Shown here in pieces: positions 1 to 12,716 of a stretch of DNA of 64,000 nt. The translations under genes were made by a program, and so were the position numbers. The stretch lies in assembly GCF_022376445.1 (NCBI RefSeq), contig NW_025955093.1:52573-116572 (forward strand). The letters are read 5' to 3'. Positions within the stretch are counted from its first letter, which is position 1. Each line of letters begins with the position of its first letter. Source of the stretch: Fomitopsis serialis. Lineage: Eukaryota; Basidiomycota; Agaricomycetes; Polyporales; Fomitopsidaceae. The notes under the pieces were generated by a model. The model did not search any database. It was not told where the DNA came from and saw only the letters and a program-made list of their open reading frames with translations.

Positions 1-849
1 TTCTGCTGGCTGCCGAGGATGGATCCAACTCGCAGTCCACCCCAAGTTCGAGATCGCGCACTCGAGAAGCCCGGCTGATCTGCACGAAGAGGTCTTCGAC
101 TGCTGGTGCAACCCATCGCACTTCGAGATCCTCCAGATTTGCACAGTTCAGTGGGAGGGAGGCCGGGGAGACGTGCTGTTTCTGCAAGCAGTCAACATTG
201 AAGCACCATAATTCACTAAGCCGCGGGAGTGCTGACACGAGGTGGCGAAGCTGGGCGGCGCTCGACAAGGTGACATTGCGGATGTTTAGAGTGTTGATGG
301 ACCTGAACGCAACCAGGTAGCCGATGTCCTTTATTCGGACCGAGCCGATGGTCCACTCAGCATCTTCAATGGTGATCCACGACAACCTCGGAGCCTTTCC
401 CGCGAGCATAGCGGCGAACATCCCCAGGTGCCGGATCGGCTGACGCTCCCCGGGAGAAGCACCCGATATGACGACCTGCTGAATGACCTCACGGAGGCGA
501 GGTTTTGCACGGAGTGTCTTGGAGAGTGAGAGGATGTCCTTCCGGTCTCGTAGATAGATGCGTTGACGAAGATGGTACCACGTCAGGAAGTACCAGTCTT
601 GGCATACGAGGGCGCAGGATGTGAGAGCGGTCAGATGTGGCTCGCCCTTTGCAACAACGTAACCCGTATCCCATCCCGCAGCTAGGTAGTCGATGATCCG
701 TTCGCAGACCTCCACAGGGAGCCGCGGGATCGCAGGTCCGTGAGAAGAGCCCTCGGACGTCGATGCAGCTGTAGTACTATAATCCACATGTGTAAACCAA
801 AGTACCTGCGTCTGGACAGTGGCACTTACATTGACTCTGCTCTATCCAT
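1..849 (-). CDS. F-box-type protein, copy 1 (3' end beyond window)
   Basis: Exon 1 is a 20-nt micro-exon (849-830, starting ATG, encoding MDRAES plus two bases). A 53-nt intron (829-777, GTAAGT...TATAG) follows. Exon 2 then stays open from 776 to the window edge with no stop. The N-terminus has an F-box-like segment (LPVEVCERIIDYL, then SCALVCQDWYFLTWYHL). After it comes a leucine-rich stretch resembling the irregular LRR-like half of many basidiomycete F-box proteins. F-box proteins normally recruit substrates to SCF ubiquitin ligases; that role is inferred from family resemblance only. The same micro-exon and 53-nt intron occur in copies 2 and 3, which fixes the start. Of the copies here it most resembles the fragment near 51.7-52.1 kb. 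The missing C-terminus means intactness cannot be judged. Confidence 0.75.
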
Positions 850-1705
850 TGTGTTGACGTGGGATGTGCGCTACGGCGACGTGACCGCGCTGTCGCACAG
901 ATGAGAATCTCCTGCCCGTGCGCAGCGACAGCAGACCCTCGACGGTGGAAACACGTTACTAATAGCCTCATCAGCTCAGACTGCGGCTCTCCAAGAACAG
1001 GCATAGTGCGATAGCACACTACCTGATATCCGGTATGTACACTGGCTCCCAGACAAGCCAGATGCGCCGTCTTGGTCGTAGGTTCGCGCGGTGTTGGCGC
1101 CCGTTGGTGGTCGCGACGCTACCAGGAAAGCACGGCGTCAGTAAAGAGAATTGCTGGTGAAAGCGGAGTCGTACCTCGTGAGGACTTCAAATGGCTCTTG
1201 GTCTGCGTTGCAAGAACTCAGGCTTGAAGCTGGACGAGGGGGAGGGCACGGGGACAGCGAAGGCGATGATAACTGGTATATATGCATCGATGCAACGTAG
1301 CGCGCGCTCGCCGGCGGGTATAGAAGCGTCGAACTCAAGACACACGACGTCGCAAGTGGTCCTTTGCTTCGAGCGGGCGCGATGAGATCCAGACTGTTCG
1401 CAGCCGATGCGAGGATAGCCCTCTACAGCCTGAAGCCTCTGCAAAGCAGTACTCGAAAACGCCGAGGCGTCTAGCGTGACTAAATGGAATACCCTCCTCC
1501 TCCTCCTCCATGTCACTGATTTCATTCAGCGGCGATGCACGAGAAATACATACAGAGGATCGCTCTCCTTGAATACAGTGCCGCACCTCGTTCTAGTGAG
1601 CGCGCGGCGCGAGGCAGGCTGTCCGAACCTTGAGCTTGTTCAATGGGTGCCTATCGATACCCAAGGCGGACCACATAGACGTAGGATCGAGGCTGGTGAC
1701 CGCCG
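850..1705 (-). promoter_or_regulatory. Conserved 5' leader of F-box copy 1
   Basis: This upstream segment is recognisably the same as those before copies 2 and 3. It contains a 56-nt intron-like unit (1174-1119) with GTACGA donor, TTTACTGAC branch-like sequence and TAG acceptor. The same 56-nt length is found at both other copies. A TATA-like run (about 1274-1284) with the motif GCATCGATGCAACG is also shared. The best reading is promoter plus a spliced 5' untranslated leader. A short upstream coding exon cannot be excluded. Confidence 0.55.
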
Positions 1706-2517
1706 CATGCATGCTGGGGGATACGCCGGTTACTTGCCGGCGGTAGGCACCGCGTTGACCTGGACATTGAAATCATACAACGACAGCTGGCGACCGGAAA
1801 GCTCTCCAGCGCTCGTGGCTACCGTCGACGCGCAGAGCTGAGAGCAGCGTGCGTCCTTTACAGGCATTCAAGTTACGTATACATACAGTGCTGGCTCGCG
1901 AATACGAGGTCCTGTCAGGGTCAGGGCCAGCCCGGATGCCCACCGCAGTGTTTGAATTTGCGCTCAGGCTCGCGAAGTCGACTTGCAGCACGCTCCACAC
2001 ACCCACATCCGAAAGAAATGTCACGATGCAATTGAATGGGAGTACTATAAGACTACACGACGGTCTACAGGATACAGTAGTACATATGTATGTGCGCGGT
2101 GGGTAAGTAAGCAGAACAGCGGGTGTGCGTAGATGAGTGGGTTGTGTATCATATGTATACAGCTGCCAGAACATGAATCAGGACCAGCGACAGCAACGAG
2201 AAACGGTGCGCATTATCCATTCGGTACGAGCACAGAGAGAGGCAGACAGGTCCCAGGAAACAGGCTCGATGACGGAATGGAATGATAGGCTCAGAGAGAA
2301 ACAGTACGCGCGCATGACAGCAATCCACAGCGTGACGTCCAGGGCGCCGGTCAACGGTGGGGGGACGTAAGGGAGGGGGCAGGTGGCCTGATTGAATGCG
2401 GGATCCAGCGACAGCCATGAGCGAAACAAGGTGCGAGGGTGAAGGTCCGAGAGGGAAGCACGCGAGGGTAAAGCCCCCGGGGGGCGAGTCGACATGAGGC
2501 AAAAAGCCTCCTCAGGC
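1706..2517. other. Intergenic region
   Basis: It lies between the F-box leader and the end of the phosphatase gene. Several open frames exist on both strands, but none has a recognisable domain or consistent splice structure. I see no RNA gene. The 3' untranslated region of the phosphatase presumably lies in the right half. Confidence 0.5.
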
Positions 2518-5500
2518 TCAGACGGTGTCCATGCGCGACGTACGCTTGATGCTCGGTCGTTTCGTCAACATCGCCTCGCCCTGCACGCCCTCCTTGGGCA
2601 GCTCCGTCGGGCTCGCGCCCCGCTTCGTCCCGCCCGGCGACATCGACAGATGCCCATCGATCGCGGCGTCCTCCCGCATGTAGTCGGAGATGCTGCGTTT
2701 GCGCGACACGCCCCGCTCTCGCAGCGACGCACCCGAGCTCACGGAAGACACGGTCTCCAGTGAGTGCATTGGCCCGTCCATGAAGATGTCTTGACGGTCT
2801 GGGAGCAGCGCACCCTTGGCGGTTCGAGTACCCTCCGGCGACAGCTCCTCCGCCTTCCTCTCCTCGTCCACGATCATCAGCGTCCCCTCGATCACAGCGC
2901 GATACACGAACACGTATTGCCGCAAACTCTGGCACAGGCTCATCCGCTGCTCCCTCATATCCTCGATCACCCGGCGGATAGGCTCGTCGTACGTTGAGAG
3001 CAGCGGTGGCGACATGTCGGTGTGCAGGCGACGCGGCTGGGTATAGTCGAAGACGCGCCCGCGCTGGTACTGCGAGCCCTCGCCTTGGACAGTGCCCTCC
3101 TCGTCCGCCAGCCCTCCCGCAGGCGCAGTCGTGTCCGGGCTCTTCGACGAGCGAGATTCGGCATGAGGAGGCGAGTCCGCAGGGCGCACCGCCGACCTCC
3201 AAGTGTCAAGACGACTGACGTGCGCCTCCACGTCCGACTGGCGCTGGGAATGGGAATGACGCGCATGATCCGGGGACCGCAGCTTCCCATCGACTTCGAC
3301 TTCCCCAGAGCTCGGGCTCGGCGAAACGCTCGTCTTCTCCTTCTTCGACAACGTCATATGTGCCGTCTGCTTCGCCACGGCCGCCGACAAGCTGCCGGAG
3401 CTCCCCGTGTGGCTCGACGGCGGGCTCGTCGACTGCGCCGACAGGTACGACGTCGACCGCGCCGTCGATTCTCCTGACATGTCCGTTGAGCGCGTCGCGG
3501 GTCTCGAGGGGATCGGCGAAGAATCCGAGCTGCTGGATTCCCAGTCCTTACCGGCTACCGGCGGCGCATCCCCACTCGTGCTCGTCGAGCTCGACGGCCA
3601 CCTGTGCATAGCAGCGCGCCGCACCTCGTCCACGAGCTCCGGCGACGCGGGGACCACCGTACGAAGGACCTCCTTGCGCATGGCACCCTTCCCCTTTCCA
3701 GCTGGCCCATCCTGCTTCCGCTCGCCGTCCACATCCATAGCCTCAGTGAAGCCAGCGACGCGGACGTGCACCTCCTCCGCTCCAACAGTCACAGGCACCG
3801 TGAGCTCCGGCACCGTAGGCGACCTCGACGGCGCACGCGACGGACTGCGCGCGCGCTCCCCGGACGACGGCGGGCTCGGGCTCGGATCGACGTCCATCCG
3901 ATCAGGCGACGCGGGCACGGGCACCTGCACGTCCTCCCGCCGCTTGCGCATCTCTCTCCGGATCCCATCCAGCACAGAGTCCACCGCGATGTACCCGCCC
4001 GTGCGTCCCACACCCGCAGAGCAGTGCAGCAGCACCGGCGGGTTGCCGATCGCATGGCGCGCGACTCCCGTCGTGGGATCGACGTAGTTGTCGTCCATAG
4101 GCACATCCTCCACGATCGTGCTGGGCACAGCCGGTTGTGCGTGTTCCCTCGGAGGCGAAGACAACGGAACCGATACGTGCGAAGGCCATGGCCCTGGATG
4201 CATCGGGCCCTCGCCCCAGGGCTTATCGCCACTTTGATGCGAGCGAGCGACGGCCTCCTCTACTTCGCGGACGAGCCCCAGGAGCCCGCGGGGGTCCTCA
4301 GGGACGTTGAAGTCCGGCCAGTCAAGGTACTGCAGCTGGGTGACGACACGCGGCTTCGCCTGCGGGTATCCGGTATGCGTGAGCTTGAACACCCTGTGCA
4401 CGATGTCGCGCTCGCCGTCCGAGTCGCTGCCGTGCTTCTCTCGCCTCGGCTTGCGCTGGGTCTTCTGCACGGGCGGGACGTGCGCCGAGAAGAACCCGCC
4501 ATTCATCTCCTTTTCGCGGCGACGGCGTTCACGCTCGGGAGTGTCGTCGGTGGCGATCAGCTTGAGGCGGAGTGGGCCGTATTCGCCTTCCGCCCAGTAC
4601 TTGCCACACTTGACGGTGTTGCCCTCGACCTCGCGAGTGAGCATGACGATCACATGGACGTTCTGCTCCCAGCAAAGCCTGCAGAAACAGATCTTAAACA
4701 TCCCGGCCCAACGGACACACGAACACCGAACACTCACGTCCAGAAATCCGCATACGTCGCGGCCAACGGGCCCTGTGTCGCGATATAGCGCTTCGTGGTG
4801 CCGAGCGGCTGCACATAGCTCGCGTTCATATAGTCGTCGTCGTCCGGGCGCGCCTTGCGCAGCCGCACGCGCGCGTGCTCAAACGGCCAGATATTTCGGT
4901 ATCTGTCGGGGACTTAGGTAAGCACCCATGCCCGTAGACGCCACACTAACTCGCACAACCACACTCTCGAGGCACGCCCCGCAACGCGGCGGCGCGAACC
5001 CATCGCCCGCCAGTCTGCCCGCTAGCACGGCGCAGACCCAAAAACTGAGTCTCGGCGAGCCGAGTGGCTATCGGTACACCGCCCCCGAAAGAGCCGGGCC
5101 CATACCCAGAGCTCGGCGCACTCTCCGTCGCGGCCCACCTTCCGCCTCAAGAGCCCGCACAAACCATCCGAATCCGACGCACACAACTCACCTGTTCTTG
5201 TTCCCCTTCTCCAATCCCGCAGTAATGCTGAACGGGAAGTCCTCCTCCCCCAGCTTCATTTTCTCCCCACCCTTCGCCCTAGATGCAACAGCAGCAGCCG
5301 CGCCGACCGGGACGACGCCCGCCGCGCTCACGCTGACCGCGCCCGCCTGACTCTCCATGCTATGGTGCTCCATCACGCCCATCAGGCGCCGCTGCTCGCC
5401 CAGCTCGATCCTGTAGAACTGCAGCTCCAGCGCGCGCGTCAGCTCCTCCGCGCTCGGCGAGCTCTGGCTCGACGCGGACGTCGCGTCCGCGGAGTCGTCC

Positions 5501-8188
5501 GCGGAGTCCGCGCCGCCGTCTTCGAGGGGCTGGGGCTTGGGCTTGATCTTGATGGGCAGCGTCGGCGGGCCTGGCCGCGTCTCTCTGGGGGCAGGGAAGG
5601 TCTGCGAGTGCGGTCGGGTATGATGTCGCTGCGGCGAGCGTACAGGGGAGGACGGCGGAGACAGTGGAGGTGTCGTCGAGCGCATCTCACCAGAGGACGC
5701 CTGAGAAGACGACAAACGGCGCAACGTATGTTGCCGCTTCGGTATCGGCGCGACGGGCACGGTAATCTTGACGCTAATCTTCTGCGGCTCCTCGTCCGCA
5801 TCGCTCTCGCTCTCGCTGCTGCTCTCCTTCGTGCGCCCGCTGCGCCGCGCGATCTCCCGGAGCCACTCGAACGGCAGGTCGCCGACGCGTCTCCGCACCC
5901 GGCGGGGCAGACGCAGCGCGATGCCCGATCCGCGCCCGCCCTCGCCGTCCGGCTCCGTCCGGTGCGCAAGCTCGAGGTTCTGCCGGATCGCGTCAAAGAA
6001 CGGGTTGAACGCAACCTAAACGGGTGAGGAAGGTCGTGTCAGCAGCTGCGACGTGACCCATGCCTGCGATGTGAGGTGACACTCTGGAATGACGCCGACA
6101 GCCCGGCGCAGCGGCGCAGGCGAATCAGAACAAGATTGCCTCCGAGATGCCCTGGCTCTCTTTCACCAGCGAGCCCGTGAAGAACGGGCTTAGCCCCCGC
6201 TGGCAGTAAGTTACCGGCTGCGCGCGGTGAAAATGCTAATGCTGCCTCGTACCCCGGGGCACCGGTGCGGAGAAGACTGGGTTTACGTTACCAGCGGCGA
6301 GCATGCCTTGGCTTCGTTCCTCCAACGCCTTTAAAGTCTGACGTCGTTCCTCGGAACAAGCCCTGCATCCCTTGCCCTTCTCACTCGTCATGGCCCTTCG
6401 CTCGACGGTGTAGCCGTCCGGCCATACCAGCCAGTAGAAGCAGAGCACTCTAATCGCACCCATCGACAGGCTTCTCGTACCCGTCCCCGTCCATATCAAG
6501 CAAACGGTATGTTCCGCAACACGAGCCCTCACAAGAATCTGAACACTCACCGTTCTGCCGTGCGGTACGGAATGTCGATGGGGCCTCATCCCAGCTACCG
6601 ACGCCGAGAAGGCCTCTGGACTGCCGCTGAGCGTGGGCATGCTGCTTGTGCCCGCGACCGGAGGGAAGGCATGTGAGCTCTGCGTGGCGGCTGCAGTCTG
6701 CGGCGTGAGTGTCATCCCTGGGGCACTTGCGAACGCCGGCAAGCGGAGGTTGAACGCGGACGACGGTGCTGCCTGGGTGTTCATCGGGTTGTGCAACTTC
6801 GTGGCGCGTGCGGCGAGCAGCGACGGGACCGTGGTCGGTGGGACGGCCTCTCCGCGCGTGGCGATCGAACCGAGGATGGATGCGCCTGTAGCGGAGGTAG
6901 GCGGGACTATGGTCTGCGACATGGTGGTGTGGACGAGGTCAGCCGTTAACTTGTCCAGCTCGTCGCTGAGCATCAGCATACTTACCCCCTCAGTGGACAC
7001 CGTGGCCGGCGGGGCGCGGAAGCTCGGCGGTGCTCCGATTGTGGAGGCGCTGGTGAATGCGCTCATGGGCAGCGCCTTGGTGCGGAGTGCCTTGATGTTC
7101 TGCGCGGGAAACGGGGCGGACGTCGCTGGCGCACTGGAGCTCTTTGTTATCTCCGGGAGCTTGTCAGCACTGAATCCCGCTCCGGAAGAGCTGATGTTGG
7201 GCGAGTGACCAACGGATGGCGGGGCGAGCTCGGCGACGTCGTCCTCCTCCTCCTCGCCTTCGTCGGGGAGGGGCGAGTGATCAAGAAGATCTGGCCGCTC
7301 GCGGCCCACAGCGTTGATCCCGCCTCTGATCCATGCGACCTGGCGGCGCTCGTCGAAGCCCTCAGCGCGGAATTTGCGGAGGAGCCCGAGAAGCGCAGGA
7401 CGCTCCGGTAGGCCTCCAGCGTCGGCGTCGTGCACGACAATACGCGAGGAGTCTCGCCAGGCGGCAAATCGAGCACGAGCAGAAGGAGAGGGAAGCATAG
7501 GGGCCAGCCGTGCGAGGGTGTAGGTAGGTCGTTTGAGCAGGGTGGTCGGGACGGACAGAGAAAGCGCCCCGTGCAGGCGTCCTGCGAGGTGCGCGTTGTG
7601 CGGGCGGATGTCGAGGATGAGGGCGTTGGGGTCCGCGAGAACGGCAGGCAGGTCGGCGGGGCCGAGTGCTGGGAACGCAGACGCGGGCGCACCGGGCCCC
7701 GGTGATGCGAGTGGGGAGGCAGAGGACGCGGAGGAGGAAGCCGCGGACGGTGGTTGGGGAGGCATGGCTAGAGAGACGGCGGGGGGAGGGAGGGAGAGCG
7801 ACGGGGCTGGGCGCGGTGCGCGGGGCACGAAGGGAGACGGGGCGGAAGGGCCTGCGTGGGGGGTGAGGAGGGGGAGGTGGGCGTGGTGGGACGCATAGCG
7901 GGCGTCGACGGCAGCGGCAAAGTCGTCGACGGCGACAGGCTTGCCGTCGGGGCCGCGGACGGCACGGGGGGCGGGGAAGGACGTGTTGGGCGCCGTGGTG
8001 GGTGGGGACAGGGGCGGGCGGGGTGCGTGCTTGTCGCGGGCGGTGGTGGGAGGAGAGGACGTGCTGAGGAGGACGGGCGAGGAGGCCCAGAAGACGACCG
8101 AAACCTCTCGCGGTGGAGTGGATTGCCAAGATCGGGCACACAACGTGGCGGCCCTCCTCCGCCGCCGCGGTCTGGGCGCCGACGTCAT
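2518..8188 (-). CDS. Rhodanese-domain protein tyrosine phosphatase (Pyp-like)
   Basis: Exons read 8188-6551, 6015-5192, 4902-4738 and 4678-2518, giving about 1,595 residues. An N-terminal rhodanese-like domain (LILDIRPHNAHLAGRLHGA, about 7.65-7.25 kb) is followed by a linker and NPFFDAIRQNLEL. The classical PTP domain then has NRYRNIWPFEHARVRL, IATQGPL, the WPD loop (YLDWPDF, about 4.32 kb), the catalytic P-loop HCSAGVGRTG (about 4.02 kb, Cys and Arg present) and a Q-loop (EDMREQRMSLCQS, about 2.96 kb). This domain order matches fission-yeast Pyp1/Pyp2, which dephosphorylate stress MAP kinases; that substrate is inferred. A disordered insertion of about 340 residues splits the catalytic domain between P-loop and Q-loop. 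The 6550-6016 gap is phase-compatible as one 535-nt intron but may hide small exons. The start ATG (8188) is the least certain point. Confidence 0.85.
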
Positions 8189-10195
8189 CGGCCTCTCCCG
8201 CGTCTTCACACGCCTCTCGCACCGGCGTTTCTCTTCTCCGCGCCGCCCGTGCCGCTCTGCGCGGCCGCTGCGCCCCTGCGCCCCCCCGGCCCAACGTCGC
8301 GCTGCCAGCCACTCCGCCCTTCCTCCAACACGCCCCATACTGTATGAGGGCCCAGGATGTTCCTCGGCGGCGTGGGTGTCTTCGACGAGCCCCATGCACA
8401 CTGCGCGACTCCGCACTAGGGTGTGTCTTCAATCAGCCGCTGTCCGGAGTATCACCAGCACTCGGCATCGCCTGCTCGCCGACGCTGTATCATCCAATCT
8501 CTATTGTGCGTGTGACTGGAGTGTGGTCGCCTTCCAGGCCCTCTAGACGATCATTCTCCTGCTGCCACATTCCCGAAGACGTCTCGCAGCCTAGGCCTCC
8601 TGCACGAATGCGCTCGCAAACTACCACGCACCAATTGGACCGCGCCAGCGGGCGCTGCTCATTCGTGGGATCGGCCTATCGCGCAAGCCTGGTGCAAATG
8701 TGAGTGTTTTCTCGCCCTCTCAGAGTCTCACCGAGTCCCACATGCCTTGCGTGCGGCGAGCGCATGCGGCTCCTCCGCTGCCGTCGCAGCACGAGTCGTA
8801 ATATTCTCCCCAACGGCGCACAGTTCGGCCGTCGTCACAACGCCTATGTTTACCTCTTGGTTCACCTCGCCGCAGCCTCGCCGCCCCATGAGTTGATCTC
8901 CGAGGGCGCCGGGCATCGAATCCGCATACGCGGAAGCTTCTGCACTGACGTGCTCTGGGCGACAGTTGGCGACCAGTGTTGCATCGCACGTTCCGCTGCC
9001 TGTCTGTCGAAATGGCCACACCGTCACACCGTTCCAGTCAAAGCCCAAGACTCCTCCAGTGCCCGAACATTAAATGTGACGTAGCTATGGAAGCCTCCGC
9101 AGTACACGAGCGTCGACGATCGCCCACTGCGCAAACACTGCGCACCGCCGCCGACGCCCATTGCGGTGGATGCACCATCACTGCCGCGCACACAACTTCC
9201 GGAAGTAGTAAGAACACCGCCGCCTCCCGCATGTACCCTCATATATCGGCTCGCGTCGCGCCGACGAAGGGCGGGTTTCCCGTCTGGAGCGTCGGCACGC
9301 CTTCCTCTGAGCCTTAGTGTCCCCACCGCCAGCCGAGCTACATAGGTTGGCGGGCCCGAGTCCTCGGGGGCAATCTTCTCGAAGTCCCGAAGCAACCGTG
9401 CCGCCTTCAGAAGCCCCATCGGCGGCGAATCTGTCCGATTATAGCTCGCGGCGCCGATCGAGGGCGGGGCCCCTCCGGGGCTGGTTCCTGGATGACATAG
9501 TTGCCTGTAAAGGAAGGTATCCTGCCTGTTTGGGGTTCGTCGTGTGCCGTCCGAGCTTAGGTAGGTATCATGGAGGTATGGTGCGTGAGCACGTAGACAT
9601 AGCTGGATGTGGCATCCTGCGTGTTCTCTTGCTCGCTGAATGCAAGTTCTTCTGCTTTCTCCGAGTCGGAAGCACGTCGTCCAATACATCCAGGCCTTGA
9701 TCGCCATCTGTCCTGATAGTCAACGTTGGGGCTGTCTCGTTCTTCCTATACCGTCTTGCGAGTCGACTGAGTCAGTAGTGCGGCACAGCACTCCGTCATA
9801 GGAAGGTGCGCCCTGAAATACTCAACCGAAGCGGGCAAACTCCTGATACTACAGTAGTCACTCCAGCAGATTGATCGTGTACAGTAGGGTTCGGTGGGCT
9901 ACATAGCTGGTACGTCCACCGTCAGCACCGCCATACCAGATCAACTATCGTGCACCTATTATTCGTTCTCCTTTATATGGACCTTGAGATCATCGGCCAG
10001 CCCCCACGAAACAATCTCGTTCACAGTAAGCTCCCCAGTGCGTACGCGCTACGCAAGGGCACCTCTCCCAGTCAACGTCCAGGTTCGCGCAAGCTATGAA
10101 CTCCATACGGAAAGTCGCTGCTCCCGTCAACGAACACCCATCCAGATCCAGGCGTCTCCACGCATCGCTGCCATGTCTCCCGCTCCTGACCCCCC
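8189..10195. other. Intergenic region, promoter side of phosphatase
   Basis: This is about 2 kb between the presumed phosphatase start and the FAD-oxidase relic. The first few hundred bases are GC-rich and probably hold the phosphatase promoter and leader. A 227-codon minus frame (9024-9707) and other open frames have no recognisable domain, no consistent splice sites and arginine-rich composition typical of GC-rich noncoding sequence. Nothing else is supported. Confidence 0.45.
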
Positions 10196-10199
10196 AGCC

Positions 10200-11070
10200 A
10201 CACGCGCCACACAGTTCCGACTAACTTACAGCAAGGCGATCGCGCGTTGTGCGCGGAGCGCGCGGCGTGAGGCGAAGATCCGCGTTCGTCAAAGATACTT
10301 CTTCGATATCGCTCGCGATCAAGGGCGACGGGCACGTCTCCAAGGGTGGCTTATCGTTTACCATTCTCGTTACTTGAGCTACGCTTACATTGGTCTGGAG
10401 AATAGGATCAGCTATGTCGGTGATGGACCGGCTGCGACTGAACATCGGCTCGCGACGGTCGGCGGCACACGCGCACGGCCACCCAAGTATGTATATGGTC
10501 TCGCTCTCCGCAATGCCCCTTGGGGTAACGCTCATCCCGCTGTCGACATTCTCCCCATTCCGACGCGTCCCCAGGCCTCCGTCTTCGCCCATGACTCCGT
10601 CATGAAAATGAGCGGTACGGAGAAGCCGGGCCTCTTCTGGAGCCCATCTGTGTAGCGGATGTCGCCTTCCAACCCTGTGACCAGCGCCGAACCGGCTTCG
10701 CCGGTCACGCTATCCACGAGTGCGCTGCGCAGCCAAGTGACTGGAAGGTGCTCGTCGCTGCGGAGCGGTAGGACAACCCGGGCGGCAGGTCTGCCCTGGT
10801 CCAAGCCAGGCTACCACGGCTGGTCCGAGTGGCATACCTCGCATCCGCGTCGGCGTCCTATTCCTCTACAACGGATCCGAGACGGAGGGTTGTGCGTACG
10901 AGACCGCGTTGTATAAGAGTCGCTGGGCCTTCAGCTCACTCATGATCTCGGGCCGGGTTCGAAACCGGGGGTCGTGTTTGGGTGCTAGTACTTTCCGCTC
11001 CACAGAATCACCGCCAAGTCAACAACGAGGAAACGCCCTGGACCCTTCATCGTCGGGACGCCGGTCCTTC
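10200..11070 (+). pseudogene. FAD-dependent oxidase relic A
   Basis: This is a degenerate copy of the FAD oxidase at 12717-14282. Near 10203-10330 it matches the intact gene around the segment YSKAIARWALNAKREAKI, with substitutions. Further matches are the ATVGG segment (about 10450), the VLFFYNGSE segment (about 10855-10910) and the YFPLHKINA region (about 10985-11060). The blocks are in different frames, separated by deletions and stops, so no functional product is expected. Same orientation and proximity to the intact gene suggest a decayed tandem duplicate. Confidence 0.75.
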
Positions 11071-12716
11071 GGTAACTTGTTCACGCGAACGCAGCAGTGG
11101 CGATGTCTTCCGCAGGTGGTTCCCCCTCACTCTCTGGGGGAATCAATGCGTACTACTGTCCCGCAGGTTGATAGCATCACTGGTACGAGTGTTTATCTTG
11201 TCGGTGGAGCTGCGTGCATTCTATCTGTTACTTACGTTTGGCATATCACTTTCGCTGGGTGTCCCTGTTGTAAATATTAATTTTTGAACCCATTAACCTG
11301 CAGCCAGTCTCGCTGAATGTCCCACGAGTAGGTAGGAGTCGTGAATAACCAATAGGTGGTCCTCGTGCTTCATTTTGCAACCCTATGTCCAGGTTAGGGT
11401 TGCACATCGAGGATCCCTCCACGAACGTGCAAGTTTGAGCTGTCCGTGGCCTTATTTTGCATGTGACTCAAGTGTAATTAACCTGCTAGAACACGCTGTC
11501 GTATTATTGCGGGGGAAATCGACTCGATCCACAGGAGCGGTGATTCGTCACAGGGCTCGGATGTGCTGATGAACAGACAGATCTGGCAAGGTATGGGTTC
11601 GATAACTACGATCAGTGGAGAACGACTGAGAGGACCTCAACTTACCGAAATTTCTGTGGAACATGTATATGCGCGAGACGAGTTGAATCATTCCAGCTGG
11701 AGAAGGCCTTCGTCTTAAGTAGTACCCACTCACGGCGGATGATGCAGCGAAAGTGGCGTCCATCATATGGCCGCGTAATGGCGCAGAGAATTACTCAACC
11801 ACTTCGCAGCGGCTCGGCCTATAGAATACATCAGTGCGTTCAGGATAAAATTCTATATCTACTAGTATATTTAGCTTCTGGTAATAGGTAGGACTCTGGC
11901 AAGTACTCGACTGACCGAGTAGGGAGGAAGGCCGAGATCCCGGGCCCGATACGTCGACACATCATTTGCGGCAACCGCCGGCCACCCTGCTCGGTCTTAT
12001 CCCAAACGAGCGTTGCACTTCCTAGATTCACTGCATGTTCTAAGTATGCTATAAAGGCTGGCTACATTCGCACGTCGACACATATCAGTTCTCACCAGCA
12101 CCCTTGAAGCTAGCTTGAACGTTTTGAACTCTGGCGACCCCGTGGCCTAAATCCGAATGAAGGCCTTTCGATGTGATTGATATCGCTGTTCGCTCGGTGC
12201 ACCTACGATTACTGTTTGGCACCTCTCGCTATCCTTGCTTGGTGCGCCACGCTCGACGTCCGAGTCTGCTTCAGCACCTCGAGCGGCTCCAAATCATGCG
12301 GAAAAACATGCAACGCGATGAGGATACGCCGGAGGCTGACGTACGTGTATGGTTCAGGATGACGGTGTGGGAGGTGTGGGATCCGAACGGGCAACATAGC
12401 CTAGACCCGTACGCTGGAACTTCAGAAGCTGCCGGTCTCTCACAGCTGAAGACCTTCTGGAGGGAGGTGGAGGGTACACTTCCAAGATAAGCTGCACAAG
12501 CCTGTTCTAGAGCTCGATGCGTTTATGTTTACGTGCACGCGCAGTTGAGGTAGGCCTCTTACTGTGCTCGTATACGGTGGTCCATCTTACAGTCCGAATA
12601 GTTGACCTCGCTCTCTTCCGAGCCATGATGACCCTATACCAGCGCCGATAAAGACCCGGTTTACACTTGCAATACTATCAGACCAACAACCCTCGTCTCC
12701 ACAGTTCACAACTACC
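11071..12716. other. Intergenic region upstream of FAD oxidase
   Basis: Apart from the immediate promoter of the FAD oxidase I see no gene here. Open frames such as 12173-12490 (plus) give no recognisable domain. Two AT-richer patches (about 11270-11370 and 11835-11890) stand out from the surrounding composition. No tRNA-like fold was noticed. Confidence 0.4.

Noticed and set aside
3604..4788. 394-codon plus-strand frame opposite the phosphatase
   Set aside because: It is the antisense shadow of the PTP coding exon; the minus strand has all catalytic motifs.
9024..9707. 227-codon minus-strand frame
   Set aside because: No domain, no plausible splice context, and composition like other chance frames in GC-rich DNA.
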